From: an uncultured Bacteroidales bacterium
GTDB lineage: Bacteria > Bacteroidota > Bacteroidia > Bacteroidales > P3
DNA: 64,000 nt
Reading direction: 5' to 3'
Assembly: GCA_946401725.1 (NCBI GenBank)
Contig: CAMIVE010000003.1
Span: 1 to 64,000, forward strand
This document shows positions 7,930 to 16,563 of the stretch, in pieces. The notes under the pieces are model-generated. The model ran no database searches. It worked only from the letters and a program-made list of their open reading frames with translations, and was not told the DNA's origin. Position 1 is the stretch's first letter; every line of letters starts with the position of its first letter. A program made the translations under genes and the position numbers.

Positions 7930-10900
7930 TTAAGGCAAGACCTTGATTTGCGGTACAGGGCAGAGGGCGCGGAATTCGGGGGCATAGAGGCACTGCATGG
8001 TTGTGGGAGCGGTGTTGTAGGTGCCGGCGTTGTTGACGAAGAGGTCGAACTCAACCACATAGTCTCCCTTGTCAATGCGGTCGATGTAGAGCGTAAGGGC
8101 GGCATTGGTGACGGCGGCATAATAGCTGAGTCCGCTATTCCAACGCCATCCGCTGGCGGTGCTGACCGGCTCGAAGGCGGCACAGCGAGGCGCTTTGAGT
8201 TCAAGGTATTCCAAATTGCGGTCTGATTTGATCTCGATGCGCACACGTACCTTGTCACCTACATGCAATTTGACATCACCTTTGACAGCGGTCATGCGGT
8301 TGTCGTTTTCAACGCGGTAAAGTGTCTGTTTGAGTGTGATGCCCATGCTGCTGGCGGGAATCTTCTCGACATTTTCGAAATACTGCCAGTAGAGGGCACC
8401 CCATGCGATTCCGTTGTCTTCTTTGCGGATGGTCACCTTACCGTCGGCAGGCGTGATCTGGCTGCCTTCGAGACGTTGGCTGACATGGAGCTGGAAGCGG
8501 GAAGTGTCAGTCTGGAGATGATGGCTGCCATAGTCGACCGACATAAGCGACGGCTGCATGCGTACCGGACTTTGTTCCTCGTTGCCCGGAGCGATCAACA
8601 GCGCCTGGATGGCATTGATGGTAGAGACATCGCTGCTCCAGTTGGTGGTCTGCTTCTGTTTGAGCAGCCATTGCTGCATGCGGGCAACACTCTCGCTGTC
8701 GTTGAGCACTTCGGCGAAGGTGCGGATGAGGAGTGCCTGGGTTTCGATGGGACGTTCGCTCCAAAGCCAACTGCTGGTGTTGTCGCGCCAGTACATGCCC
8801 ATCTCGTCGCTGTAGAGTGCTTTCTCGCGGATACGGGTGGCCATTTCTTTGGCCAGCTCGGTGTCTCCATTGCGGAAGAAGACCAGGCTGAGGAGCGACT
8901 GGCTGAAGAGGGAACGGTATTCCTTGTTGTACTTCTTGGCGTTATTGTAGAAGAAGTCGTAGGCTTCCTTCTGGCCCTTGCTGAGTTTGTTGTCGGGGTA
9001 CATGCTGCGAAGGTAGAGATAGTCGAGGTTGACCACGTCATAGCCTTTGCCCTTGATGAACTTCTTGTAATAGGTATAGTTTTCCTGGTCTACGTAGTCC
9101 ATGGCATCGTTGAGTGCCCGGATGGTACGGCTGTCGAGTTCCACACCCTGTTGTTGCAGCAGACCGAAGGTTTTGAGGATGTACTGAGTGGTGTACAAGC
9201 TGCTCCAGCGGCCTCCTTCAATCCAACTCCAGCCGCCGTCCGAACGTTGCGCTTTTATCAGCTTGGAGAGGTCGGCCTGCAATTGTTGATTGATGGAGCG
9301 GCTATTGAAATAGCGGGCGATGTCGAGATGCTGCTGTTCCTCGTTGCGGGCATCGCGCAGCCAAGGAGTTTCCGTCATAACAGTCTGCTTGATATCGGTG
9401 TTGCGGTCCAGTGCAGACTGGAACGCATCGGGTTCGTTAGCCTTCCAGTCGTTGAACATCTGCTCGATTTGCGGGTTGTTGTCGACGATGGCAGCGGCGA
9501 GGCTGTTGGTGTAGATTTCATTGGCAAGATAGATATTCGACGGGTTTTGCTGGCGCGAGACGTAAGGTAGCGACTGGATGGCCAGCCAGACCGGATTGGG
9601 AGTGAGGTCAACCGTCAGCGCATGGTGTACAAGCGAAAATCCTGTTGCCTTGGGGTTGAGGGTGGTCAGGTGCTTCATATTGTAGTGCTTCACCCCTGCC
9701 CCATTGATGTAGAAGGCCATCGATTCGGTCACCAGCTGGCGTGAGGGCAGCAGCGGGATGGGCGCCTGTTCACCGTCGCTGCAGCCTTTGCCGCGGGCGA
9801 CGACTTTATAGTTGGCTACAAAAACCGCTTCGCGCGGCACCGCCAGCAGGAAGGAGACCTCACCGCTGGCGCCGTCAGCCAGTGTGATGCTTTTCGACGA
9901 TTCGCCTACAACCATGGACAAAGGTAATTGAGTAGCGCCATCGGTCATGGAAAGCGACACCTCGACAGGTTGGGACTGGCCACTCATATTGCTCACCTTG
10001 ACCGAGAAGATGCAGGTGTCGCCGTGACGGAGGAAACGCGGCACGTTGGGCACCACCATCAGACGTTTCTGGGTGACCGCCGATGCGGAGACACTACCCA
10101 CCTTGAGGTCTTTGGTCCATGCAAATCCCCGAATACTCCATTCGGTCAGCAGGTCGGGTACTGTGAAAGCAAGTTCCACTTCCCCTTGGCTGTTGGTCCG
10201 CATGGTGGGACGGAAAAATGCCAGCGTATGGAGGTTTTGGCGCACTTTCACTTCAGGTTCTTTATCACTTTTTGGCCGTTGAGCAGCAATAGATGCATCA
10301 TTCGACTGTATATTAATGGATTCGTCAAAATCGACACTCAATTCATACTCTATTTCTTCCAGAGCGTCCTCTCCTCTTGCAGATGAAGAAACTAAGCCAT
10401 CACTATAGCCGACACCGGCGACAGCAGCGACAACATCGACTGTTTTTGCGCTTTTTCGTTCAACATAATCGGACGACAAACGTGCTCCCGATTCTGCTGT
10501 TCCTATTTCGATAACAGGAACCTTTCCGTTTCGGTAATAACGGTTCCTGTAAAGATATGAGTTGAAATACCGATAGCTGTACTGATAGTCGCGATACCCT
10601 TCTTGATGGAGCGTGGGAGCGAAATTATAATAACCGGTATTCATGTCAGATGGAGAATGGAATACGGTGCTATAATAATGCTGCCACCAGAACCGCTGAT
10701 GCCAGCTCAGAGAACCATAGGTGTCGAGCGCATGGTCGTACATGGTCATCAGTAGGTTGGCGGTGGCAGGGGCATTGTTTTTCGTCTCTTTGACAAGGAT
10801 TGACCACTGCTCTTTGTCGCCCGGTTGCAGTTTATTTCGAAACGTGTTGAATTCCACTGTAAGTTCTTTGTGGGAGAATGGCACATCAATTGAAAAGGCC

Positions 10901-13900
10901 TTGCTTTCGAAATGGTTCTCCCTGATGGCTGCCAGTTCCACTTTGAATCCACCCAGCAGTGTATCGCTGACGGGTATAACGATTTTGTTATACCCTTTTT
11001 TGAGTGTCAGTATGCTGTGTTGACGATATCGTTTGCCATTGACAAATAGTATCACCGGCTGGTTTTCGTAGGGAGAGCCTACACGGATCACAGCATTCCC
11101 TCCTATCTCGACGCTTTCATTCTCGACATAGGCAGAAAGCAAATCCGACAGCACTGGGCTTGGGGTCGACGAGGGTTCATAGACGACATATTCCTCGGAA
11201 CGGAGCGTGTCGCCCATGTCAGTCAGTTCGGTTGCCACCACTTTGTAGATGGCAGCTTCCATCCCTGCAAAATCAAAGACATAAGGATGTTCGGGTGTCG
11301 TTGACACCGTCCGTTCGAAGAGGGTACGCTCGACAGGCCAACGGGTATAGTCGTTGGCATAGCCATCACAGTCGAAAAGCGGGTACAGTTTCTGATAATC
11401 CGACAAGGTTTTAGCATTGATAGGCCCCAAGTTGTCGACATGATCAATCATTTCATGCGACAGTCTCGGTTGCTTAGGCGTTTGAAGTTTCGACACTTGC
11501 AATTGAATATTTCCATTGACAGATGTTCCATCCAGATTATGTTTTGATACACTCACTTTCACACTGTCAAGAGAAGCATGCTGTTCGCTGAGTCGCAGAT
11601 AATTGTTTATATAGCCCACCGACATGGATTCTGAGGCGGTGTGCGACTCACCATTGATATCTGTCACTGTTGCATTCAATTCATAAGTGAATGCCGGACG
11701 TCGACTGGCACTGACGGAAGAGTCGGGCGTGGGGATGAACTCTACAGAGAAGAACCCTTTCTCGTCGGTTGTAGTCTCTCCGCTTGCCACAACTTTGGAT
11801 TCACAGGGACGCCACCAGGAACGCCAACCCCACCACCAGTATGGCGATATTTCTTCTCGTGTAATGGTGTAGCTGACTTTGGCGTTGCTAATGGGTACAG
11901 CACTATAAGAGGCGGCGACACCTTCAAAGTGCGCTTTTTGGTTGAAGCTGCGCGATTCTTTGGGAAGTGACAATGAGACCGTGAATTTGGGTTGCTTGTA
12001 TGCCTCTACTTTAAATCTCATATATTTCTCATTGAATCTTATCTCCCAGTAGCCGGGCATGGCATCGAGGGGAAGCGCAAAGGAACCTTCACACACACCG
12101 AACCTGTCGCTAACGAGTTGCACGGTGTCAACGACTTCGTCATTCACACCGAGAAGTTTAAATATCACGGTATCGTATGCCATGATATAGCCATCGTAAT
12201 CATTCTCCGCAGTACCCAGACAGGAGAAACGAACCGTATCGCCCGGTTTGTACACCGGCTGGTCGAGATACAGATAATAATTCTGTTCGGTATTATGTTT
12301 TTCTATTTCTTTGTCGAAACCATAAGAAAAGGTTGTAATCTCCGTCCCTTTGTATTTCAGCACATATTCCACGTTGTAATAGCTTTTCTCTATCTGTTGC
12401 AGGTGGGGGGTGAAATCGTAATAACCATCTTTGTCGGTTTTCAGCGTAGTCAGTTTGTGGCGTGATCCATCGTAGTTTTTCTTGTAATACAGACTTATCT
12501 CACATCCTTCAACCGGTTTTCCGGTTGTACGGTTCACAGCGAAGCCTCGTTGGTGGTTGCTCGACTCTTTCGCTGGAAGCAGGGCAATGTCACATACGTC
12601 AAATGAAACAATGGCGATGCCATCGTCTCTGAATTCCGCATCAGGAGCAATCAGAAGGATGTACTTGCCTTGATTGAGCGAAGGGATGATGAAATAGTTC
12701 AGATGCGACTGGTAATCGACTTGCTTGTCAATGGCTTTGTCCCATTGTTTTACCACCTTTTGTTTCAGCAGGTAGTTTCGTCGCTCATCATAGGACAGTT
12801 TTTTATAGTAGTCCACATATTTTATCACACGGAAATAAAGGTGGTCGACATTTCGGGCATTGGCAATAGCCAACTGTTCGTGCCCCGAAGGCACAGGGTT
12901 GTCGACAATCGTTGTAATGACAGACTTTTCAATATTTAATTTCAGGTTATAGCATTTAATGGCTCCCGTACTTTTGGGAGCTATGGTCATCGCGCTGTCG
13001 ATAACAGCCATTGCATCGACATAGCGTGCTTGGTTATATTGATAATTGGCAAGTGCGTAATAAAGCAATGTAAGATGGTCACTGTTGCTATAACGATAAT
13101 GGTTAATGGCGTCTATTATTGCTTTTTCATAATCTTTTTTGACATCGCAGTTGGTAAGCATACCTATTGTTTCAAAGCGTTCGAGGAACAACTCGATCAT
13201 GATGTTGGTACTGCCGTAATGCTTCAAGTGGCTGGCCTCACGGGCTTGCACACATTGCAGCAGGAACGCCGCGAAAGCACGTTTTTCATTAGCGGGCCGG
13301 GGTGCCGGCATGGAAGTGAAGATGTCGGCGATGCCGTACAACTGGGATACCTTCTCAAAGTCATTTGAAATCAAGCGGTCGTAACCAAGCATTTCAAATA
13401 TATCCACAGCTTTTAGCAGCATGATATCAAAAAGTGTCGGGGTCAAATCGCCATCCTTTCCCTCTCTCATTTCTGTGATATAGTCCAAAGATTTGCTCGG
13501 AGTGTTCAACAGCAACTCTTTATCTTTCAAAGCATCATAGATCAGGCTAGCAACAGTATCCCTGAAACGATCCGCATCCCATAATTTAAAATCCAATGTT
13601 TTCTCATTGGAAGGGCTGTTGTTTCTGATGACATACCTGTTACTGGCATTGTAATTGGCATAGATATCAGCCACCAACAGATTGGCAATGGCTTTGTCAA
13701 CCGGATCCAGTGCAGGCATTATCCTTTGAAAAAGATTCAAAGCCGAGTCGATGGAGTATTCCATGAATCGGTTCGCTGTCATGAAGCTGTAGTTTGCAGC
13801 CACCAGGCATTGGCGAGAGTTTTTTTCGCTGACAGCCCGTTGGAGCAATTGCTGTGTCAGCCCGTAGGCCTGCGAATAGTACTGCTTATGGATCAGACTG

Positions 13901-13998
13901 TCGACGTCTTTCCAGTTGTAAGGCTTGGAAGATTGCTGGGCCTGCAGAAAAAGACTACTGCCAACAACGAATACGAGGAGAAAAAAAAATCTTTTCAT
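7930..13998 (-). CDS. alpha-2-macroglobulin family protein, very large
   Basis: Started at ATG 13998 (MKRFFFLLVFVVGSSLFLQAQQ, a good signal peptide) the protein has about 2,022 residues; the longer reading only adds codons before the signal. It has an N-terminal helical region, a carboxypeptidase-regulatory-like beta domain (RGFAVNRTTGKPVEGCEISLYY, about residues 475-545), an MG-type domain (QPVYKPGDTVRFSCLG), a central region aligning with A2M bait/MG7 domains (TVPDLLTEWSIRGFAWTKDLKVG) and a terpenoid-cyclase-like helical domain near the C-terminus. The canonical thioester CxEQ is absent: the equivalent place reads LPYVSRQQNPSN (about residue 1480). It is probably an exported envelope protein. 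It is much larger than E. coli YfhM (about 1,650), and the gene stands alone. Confidence 0.88.
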   Translation of the reverse strand: MKRFFFLLVFVVGSSLFLQAQQSSKPYNWKDVDSLIHKQYYSQAYGLTQQLLQRAVSEKNSRQCLVAANYSFMTANRFMEYSIDSALNLFQRIMPALDPVDKAIANLLVADIYANYNASNRYVIRNNSPSNEKTLDFKLWDADRFRDTVASLIYDALKDKELLLNTPSKSLDYITEMREGKDGDLTPTLFDIMLLKAVDIFEMLGYDRLISNDFEKVSQLYGIADIFTSMPAPRPANEKRAFAAFLLQCVQAREASHLKHYGSTNIMIELFLERFETIGMLTNCDVKKDYEKAIIDAINHYRYSNSDHLTLLYYALANYQYNQARYVDAMAVIDSAMTIAPKSTGAIKCYNLKLNIEKSVITTIVDNPVPSGHEQLAIANARNVDHLYFRVIKYVDYYKKLSYDERRNYLLKQKVVKQWDKAIDKQVDYQSHLNYFIIPSLNQGKYILLIAPDAEFRDDGIAIVSFDVCDIALLPAKESSNHQRGFAVNRTTGKPVEGCEISLYYKKNYDGSRHKLTTLKTDKDGYYDFTPHLQQIEKSYYNVEYVLKYKGTEITTFSYGFDKEIEKHNTEQNYYLYLDQPVYKPGDTVRFSCLGTAENDYDGYIMAYDTVIFKLLGVNDEVVDTVQLVSDRFGVCEGSFALPLDAMPGYWEIRFNEKYMRFKVEAYKQPKFTVSLSLPKESRSFNQKAHFEGVAASYSAVPISNAKVSYTITREEISPYWWWGWRSWWRPCESKVVASGETTTDEKGFFSVEFIPTPDSSVSASRRPAFTYELNATVTDINGESHTASESMSVGYINNYLRLSEQHASLDSVKVSVSKHNLDGTSVNGNIQLQVSKLQTPKQPRLSHEMIDHVDNLGPINAKTLSDYQKLYPLFDCDGYANDYTRWPVERTLFERTVSTTPEHPYVFDFAGMEAAIYKVVATELTDMGDTLRSEEYVVYEPSSTPSPVLSDLLSAYVENESVEIGGNAVIRVGSPYENQPVILFVNGKRYRQHSILTLKKGYNKIVIPVSDTLLGGFKVELAAIRENHFESKAFSIDVPFSHKELTVEFNTFRNKLQPGDKEQWSILVKETKNNAPATANLLMTMYDHALDTYGSLSWHQRFWWQHYYSTVFHSPSDMNTGYYNFAPTLHQEGYRDYQYSYRYFNSYLYRNRYYRNGKVPVIEIGTAESGARLSSDYVERKSAKTVDVVAAVAGVGYSDGLVSSSARGEDALEEIEYELSVDFDESINIQSNDASIAAQRPKSDKEPEVKVRQNLHTLAFFRPTMRTNSQGEVELAFTVPDLLTEWSIRGFAWTKDLKVGSVSASAVTQKRLMVVPNVPRFLRHGDTCIFSVKVSNMSGQSQPVEVSLSMTDGATQLPLSMVVGESSKSITLADGASGEVSFLLAVPREAVFVANYKVVARGKGCSDGEQAPIPLLPSRQLVTESMAFYINGAGVKHYNMKHLTTLNPKATGFSLVHHALTVDLTPNPVWLAIQSLPYVSRQQNPSNIYLANEIYTNSLAAAIVDNNPQIEQMFNDWKANEPDAFQSALDRNTDIKQTVMTETPWLRDARNEEQQHLDIARYFNSRSINQQLQADLSKLIKAQRSDGGWSWIEGGRWSSLYTTQYILKTFGLLQQQGVELDSRTIRALNDAMDYVDQENYTYYKKFIKGKGYDVVNLDYLYLRSMYPDNKLSKGQKEAYDFFYNNAKKYNKEYRSLFSQSLLSLVFFRNGDTELAKEMATRIREKALYSDEMGMYWRDNTSSWLWSERPIETQALLIRTFAEVLNDSESVARMQQWLLKQKQTTNWSSDVSTINAIQALLIAPGNEEQSPVRMQPSLMSVDYGSHHLQTDTSRFQLHVSQRLEGSQITPADGKVTIRKEDNGIAWGALYWQYFENVEKIPASSMGITLKQTLYRVENDNRMTAVKGDVKLHVGDKVRVRIEIKSDRNLEYLELKAPRCAAFEPVSTASGWRWNSGLSYYAAVTNAALTLYIDRIDKGDYVVEFDLFVNNAGTYNTAPTTMQCLYAPEFRALCPVPQIKVLP

Positions 13999-14078
13999 GG
14001 CTGTTGCATTATGATGTTTGATCAATACGTAACAATTCAATCGTTTTTTTTACACGACAATTGTTTTTAAGATAACGT

Positions 14079-14094
14079 GAAAAAACGTTTTTTC
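14079..14094. promoter_or_regulatory. 16-bp perfect palindrome upstream of the alpha-2-macroglobulin gene
   Basis: GAAAAAACGTTTTTTC is a perfect palindrome about 80 bp upstream of ATG 13998, between the tRNA terminator and the large gene. It could be an operator or simply a symmetric A/T tract; no -7 box is evident beside it. Confidence 0.3.
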
Positions 14095-14120
14095 GTGTAA
14101 CGACAGCCGATGAAAAAAAG

Positions 14121-14154
14121 GAAAACAAAAAAGAGAGGATTTTCATCCTCTCTT
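14121..14154 (-). terminator. rho-independent terminator of tRNA-Arg
   Basis: Downstream of the tRNA on the minus strand, AAGAGAGGAT-GAAA-ATCCTCTCTT forms a perfect 10-bp stem with a GAAA tetraloop, followed by a T-rich tail (TTTTGTTTTCC). It lies 6 nt past the tRNA 3' end. Confidence 0.9.
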
Positions 14155-14160
14155 ACTTTG

Positions 14161-14234
14161 TGACTCCTGCAGGATTCAAACCTGCAACCTTCTGATCCGT
14201 AGTCAGATGCTCTATTCAGTTGAGCTAAGGAGCC
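14161..14234 (-). tRNA. tRNA-Arg (anticodon ACG)
   Basis: The minus strand folds as a 74-nt cloverleaf. The acceptor stem is GGCTCCT/AGGAGTC with discriminator A; the D arm is AGCTCAACTGAATAGAGC; the anticodon stem-loop is TCTGA-CTACGGA-TCAGA, giving ACG; the T arm is TGCAGGTTTGAATCCTGCA. The 3' CCA is not encoded. A34 would be modified to inosine to read CGU/CGC/CGA. It has its own promoter and terminator. Confidence 0.97.
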
Positions 14235-14250
14235 GTCGTTTTTCGAGTTG

Positions 14251-14281
14251 CAAAAGTACACACTTTTTCGATACTACCAAA
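14251..14281 (-). promoter_or_regulatory. promoter of tRNA-Arg
   Basis: On the minus strand, TTTG (14278-14281), 19 bases, then TACTTTTG (14251-14258) match the Bacteroides-type consensus exactly. The -7 box ends 16 bp before the mature tRNA 5' end. Confidence 0.88.
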
Positions 14282-14347
14282 ATTTTTTTTTGAATTTTGG
14301 ATTATCTATGTGATATCTTATTGATTCTTCGTCTAAAAAAAATGAAT

Positions 14348-14881
14348 TTATTTTGTTTTACGTCCTGAATAGTGATAGACTTCGCGATACAAAATATCGC
14401 GCATCTCATCAAATTCTCCATCGTCGAGTTCATATTTGGACATGACAATCATCTGGAGAGTGATATCGTTTTTGCCGTGGTATGAGGGCTGCCAGTATTC
14501 CTGCGGATTGCGTGTAAAACCGAGGTCGGTATAGAATTCCAGACGGTGGTCGGCCTGTTCGGTGGAGGGAAGCTCTGTTTCAAGTACCACCTGGTCGGGA
14601 TGCTGCGACAGGAAAGAAAGCATGGTGGCTTTACCGAGACCGCGGTTGCGGAATTCCTTATCAATGGCGAAATGTTCGATGTATACAAATTCCTCGAAGA
14701 CCCAGTAGGTAAGAAGTCCCAGTGGTTCGTCGTCGAACGTGGCGACAAGGAAATGGAACCGGCTGTCACGGTCTTCGAGGCTACTAAACGGAGGGCGCTC
14801 TTCTTCGGGGAAAGCCGATTCGAAGAGCTCTTTGGCAAAATGGTGATGTCTGGAATCAGACAAAGGTTCAAAATCTATCAT
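14348..14881 (-). CDS. GNAT-family N-acetyltransferase
   Basis: The protein has 177 residues and a single GNAT fold. Motif A is clear: the strand VYIEHFAIDKEFR followed by the acetyl-CoA pyrophosphate loop RNRGLGKA at residues 78-85, and the C-terminal strand region LEFYTDLGFTRNPQEYW typical of family members. The acyl acceptor cannot be told from sequence. It is a monocistronic-looking minus-strand gene between the tRNA and the sigma-factor operon. Confidence 0.88.
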   Translation of the reverse strand: MIDFEPLSDSRHHHFAKELFESAFPEEERPPFSSLEDRDSRFHFLVATFDDEPLGLLTYWVFEEFVYIEHFAIDKEFRNRGLGKATMLSFLSQHPDQVVLETELPSTEQADHRLEFYTDLGFTRNPQEYWQPSYHGKNDITLQMIVMSKYELDDGEFDEMRDILYREVYHYSGRKTK

Positions 14882-14956
14882 TTTTTGATTTGCGAGTTTT
14901 TATGTTGATATGGTTACTATGCTTGAAAAGATGAAAATATCAAGTATGTTTTACTT

Positions 14957-15850
14957 TTAGCTGTCAAAGAGGGAGAAGTTGTTAATGGCCACGTTAAGAG
15001 CTATGGCATGGTGAAAGGCGAAAGATTCGTAACGGTCAAGGTTGACTTTGTTGTAATGAAGCGTATAGTCAAGCGACATAGCTGTTCCAACTGGGAGAGT
15101 AAACCCAAAACGGACGGAAGCCCATGCTCCGTAGGCTATGCCGCCTTGGTTGATATAGGGATAGGAAGAATTATATGAGGAAGGAGCTTGTCCTCCCCAA
15201 ATATCCAGAATGCTGTAGGTGACACCAGCAATACGAATATCGCTGCTCTCCACCTTGGTGTTATTGATATTGGCGCCCAAGGCTGCTTCAAGGTCGAAGC
15301 CATTGCTGAGTTTGAATTTCCGAATAATGCCAAGGTTGATATAGATACGTTCTTCCGTACCCATAGCCGGACAGTTGACATACTGGTTCTGATTGGTAAG
15401 GGTGGTGAGGTTCTTGCCGCTGTTCAGAAGAACCAATCCCTGTGCATGGAGTTTGGCATAGTCAAAACCCAGTTGCCATGCCCACATGGAGGGGTCCAGG
15501 TCGTAACGGAATCCCAATCCAAGTTGGATGGCTGGCTTATAATACATATCGCCATATTCAGCAACAGTAATCTGCTGGTAGTTGGCGACAGCGCTCCCTA
15601 TCAGGTCTTGTTCTGTGAGATTGTTCCATATACTGTGGCCATAGGACTCGCTGTAAAGGATACGTTCGAGCGTGTTGGCGTTCTGAGGGGCACCGTTGTA
15701 GAAATCGGCATGGCTGTTGTCTGCACGGAGCATGCCTATACGCACTGTAAGAGAGAGACCGCGCAAAGAGGTTTCTGCCGATCTCTGCGCATGGGATGAT
15801 GTCGAGGAAACAAAAATAATAAGAATCGTCAGCAACCATGTGCGGCACAT
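14957..15850 (-). CDS. exported outer-membrane beta-barrel-like protein, operon with ECF sigma factor
   Basis: I start it at ATG 15850 (297 residues), because a clean signal peptide begins there (MCRTWLLTILIIFVSSTSSHAQ). A longer reading from ATG 15949, two bases after the sigma-factor stop, would add 33 highly charged residues (MERDRDRDRRGDGKG) in front of the signal. The mature part has alternating short hydrophobic strands (LGLGFRYDLDPSMWAWQLGFDY, VRFGFTLPVGTAMSLDYTLHY) and ends ALNVAINNFSLFDS, as expected for a small porin-like barrel with an aromatic near the end. No specific function is recognisable. The position directly after the sigma gene suggests shared expression. Confidence 0.65.
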   Translation of the reverse strand: MCRTWLLTILIIFVSSTSSHAQRSAETSLRGLSLTVRIGMLRADNSHADFYNGAPQNANTLERILYSESYGHSIWNNLTEQDLIGSAVANYQQITVAEYGDMYYKPAIQLGLGFRYDLDPSMWAWQLGFDYAKLHAQGLVLLNSGKNLTTLTNQNQYVNCPAMGTEERIYINLGIIRKFKLSNGFDLEAALGANINNTKVESSDIRIAGVTYSILDIWGGQAPSSYNSSYPYINQGGIAYGAWASVRFGFTLPVGTAMSLDYTLHYNKVNLDRYESFAFHHAIALNVAINNFSLFDS

Positions 15851-15951
15851 GATGCTGAATCTATTCGAAAAAAATGTCTCGAAAGATTTTTTTTGTGCGA
15901 CGGCTCCTTTGCCGTCGCCACGTCGGTCTCGGTCACGATCTCGTTCCATGG

Positions 15952-16563
15952 TTATATTGCCTCCTTTTTTGAGGAAAGAATATTATAAAGAAGGTCGCGT
16001 GCACGGAAAAGTTGGACCTTGACGGTGCCGAGCGGCAGATTGGTCCGTTCGGCGATTTCGTCGTAACTGAGTTCTTCGAAATAACGTAGTTCTACGAGCT
16101 GCCGATAGCGCGGTTTCAGTTGCTTCACAACATCACGCAACATTTGGATGCGCTGTTCTTTGATGATGGCCTCCTCGGGATTGGCATTCTCCGAGGGGAT
16201 AGGATATTCGTATACATTGTCGCCGACAGGGGTACGGATATCGTCGAGATAGACCGTCTGGAGACGTTTTTTGCGGATGTAGTCAACACAGTTGTTGGTT
16301 GCGATGGAGAAAAGCCATGTACTGAAAGCGTGGGTGGGAGTGTACAGATGGAGTGAGGAAAATGCTTTGCCGAAAGCCTCAATGGTCAGGTCGTCCGCTT
16401 CGGTGGCGTTATTGGTCATTTTAAGGAGCATCAGATAGATGGGTTCGCGGTACATACGCATCAAATCAGCGTAGGCGCGCTGGTCACCTGCTTCACGAGC
16501 ACGACATACCAATTGATAATCGCGCTGTGCTTTTTCTGTTGCAAATTTCGTGGTTACCTCCAT
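15952..16563 (-). CDS. ECF-type RNA polymerase sigma factor
   Basis: This 203-residue protein has sigma region 2 (EADDLTIEAFGKAFSSL, then FSTWLFSIATNNCVDYIRKKR, about residues 55-100) and region 4 (LRYFEELSYDEIAERTNLPLGTVKVQLFRAR, about 155-190), joined by a linker with EYPIPSENANPEEA. The gene overlaps the end of the membrane GT2 gene upstream by 10 bp (16554-16563), so the two are translationally linked. No anti-sigma gene with a zinc-binding HxxxCxxC domain is adjacent, unlike most ECF loci, so regulation may be transcriptional or by a distant factor. Confidence 0.92.
   Translation of the reverse strand: MEVTTKFATEKAQRDYQLVCRAREAGDQRAYADLMRMYREPIYLMLLKMTNNATEADDLTIEAFGKAFSSLHLYTPTHAFSTWLFSIATNNCVDYIRKKRLQTVYLDDIRTPVGDNVYEYPIPSENANPEEAIIKEQRIQMLRDVVKQLKPRYRQLVELRYFEELSYDEIAERTNLPLGTVKVQLFRARDLLYNILSSKKEAI

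Noticed and set aside
14067-14261. 64-codon reading frame with GSLAQLNRASDYGSEGCRFESCR
   Set aside because: This peptide is the known by-product of reading through a tRNA gene; it lies on tRNA-Arg and its terminator.
15896-15917. GCGACGGC/GCCGTCGC hairpin as terminator of the sigma gene
   Set aside because: On the coding strand it is followed by an A run, not T, so it is not a rho-independent terminator; kept only as a possible regulatory hairpin.
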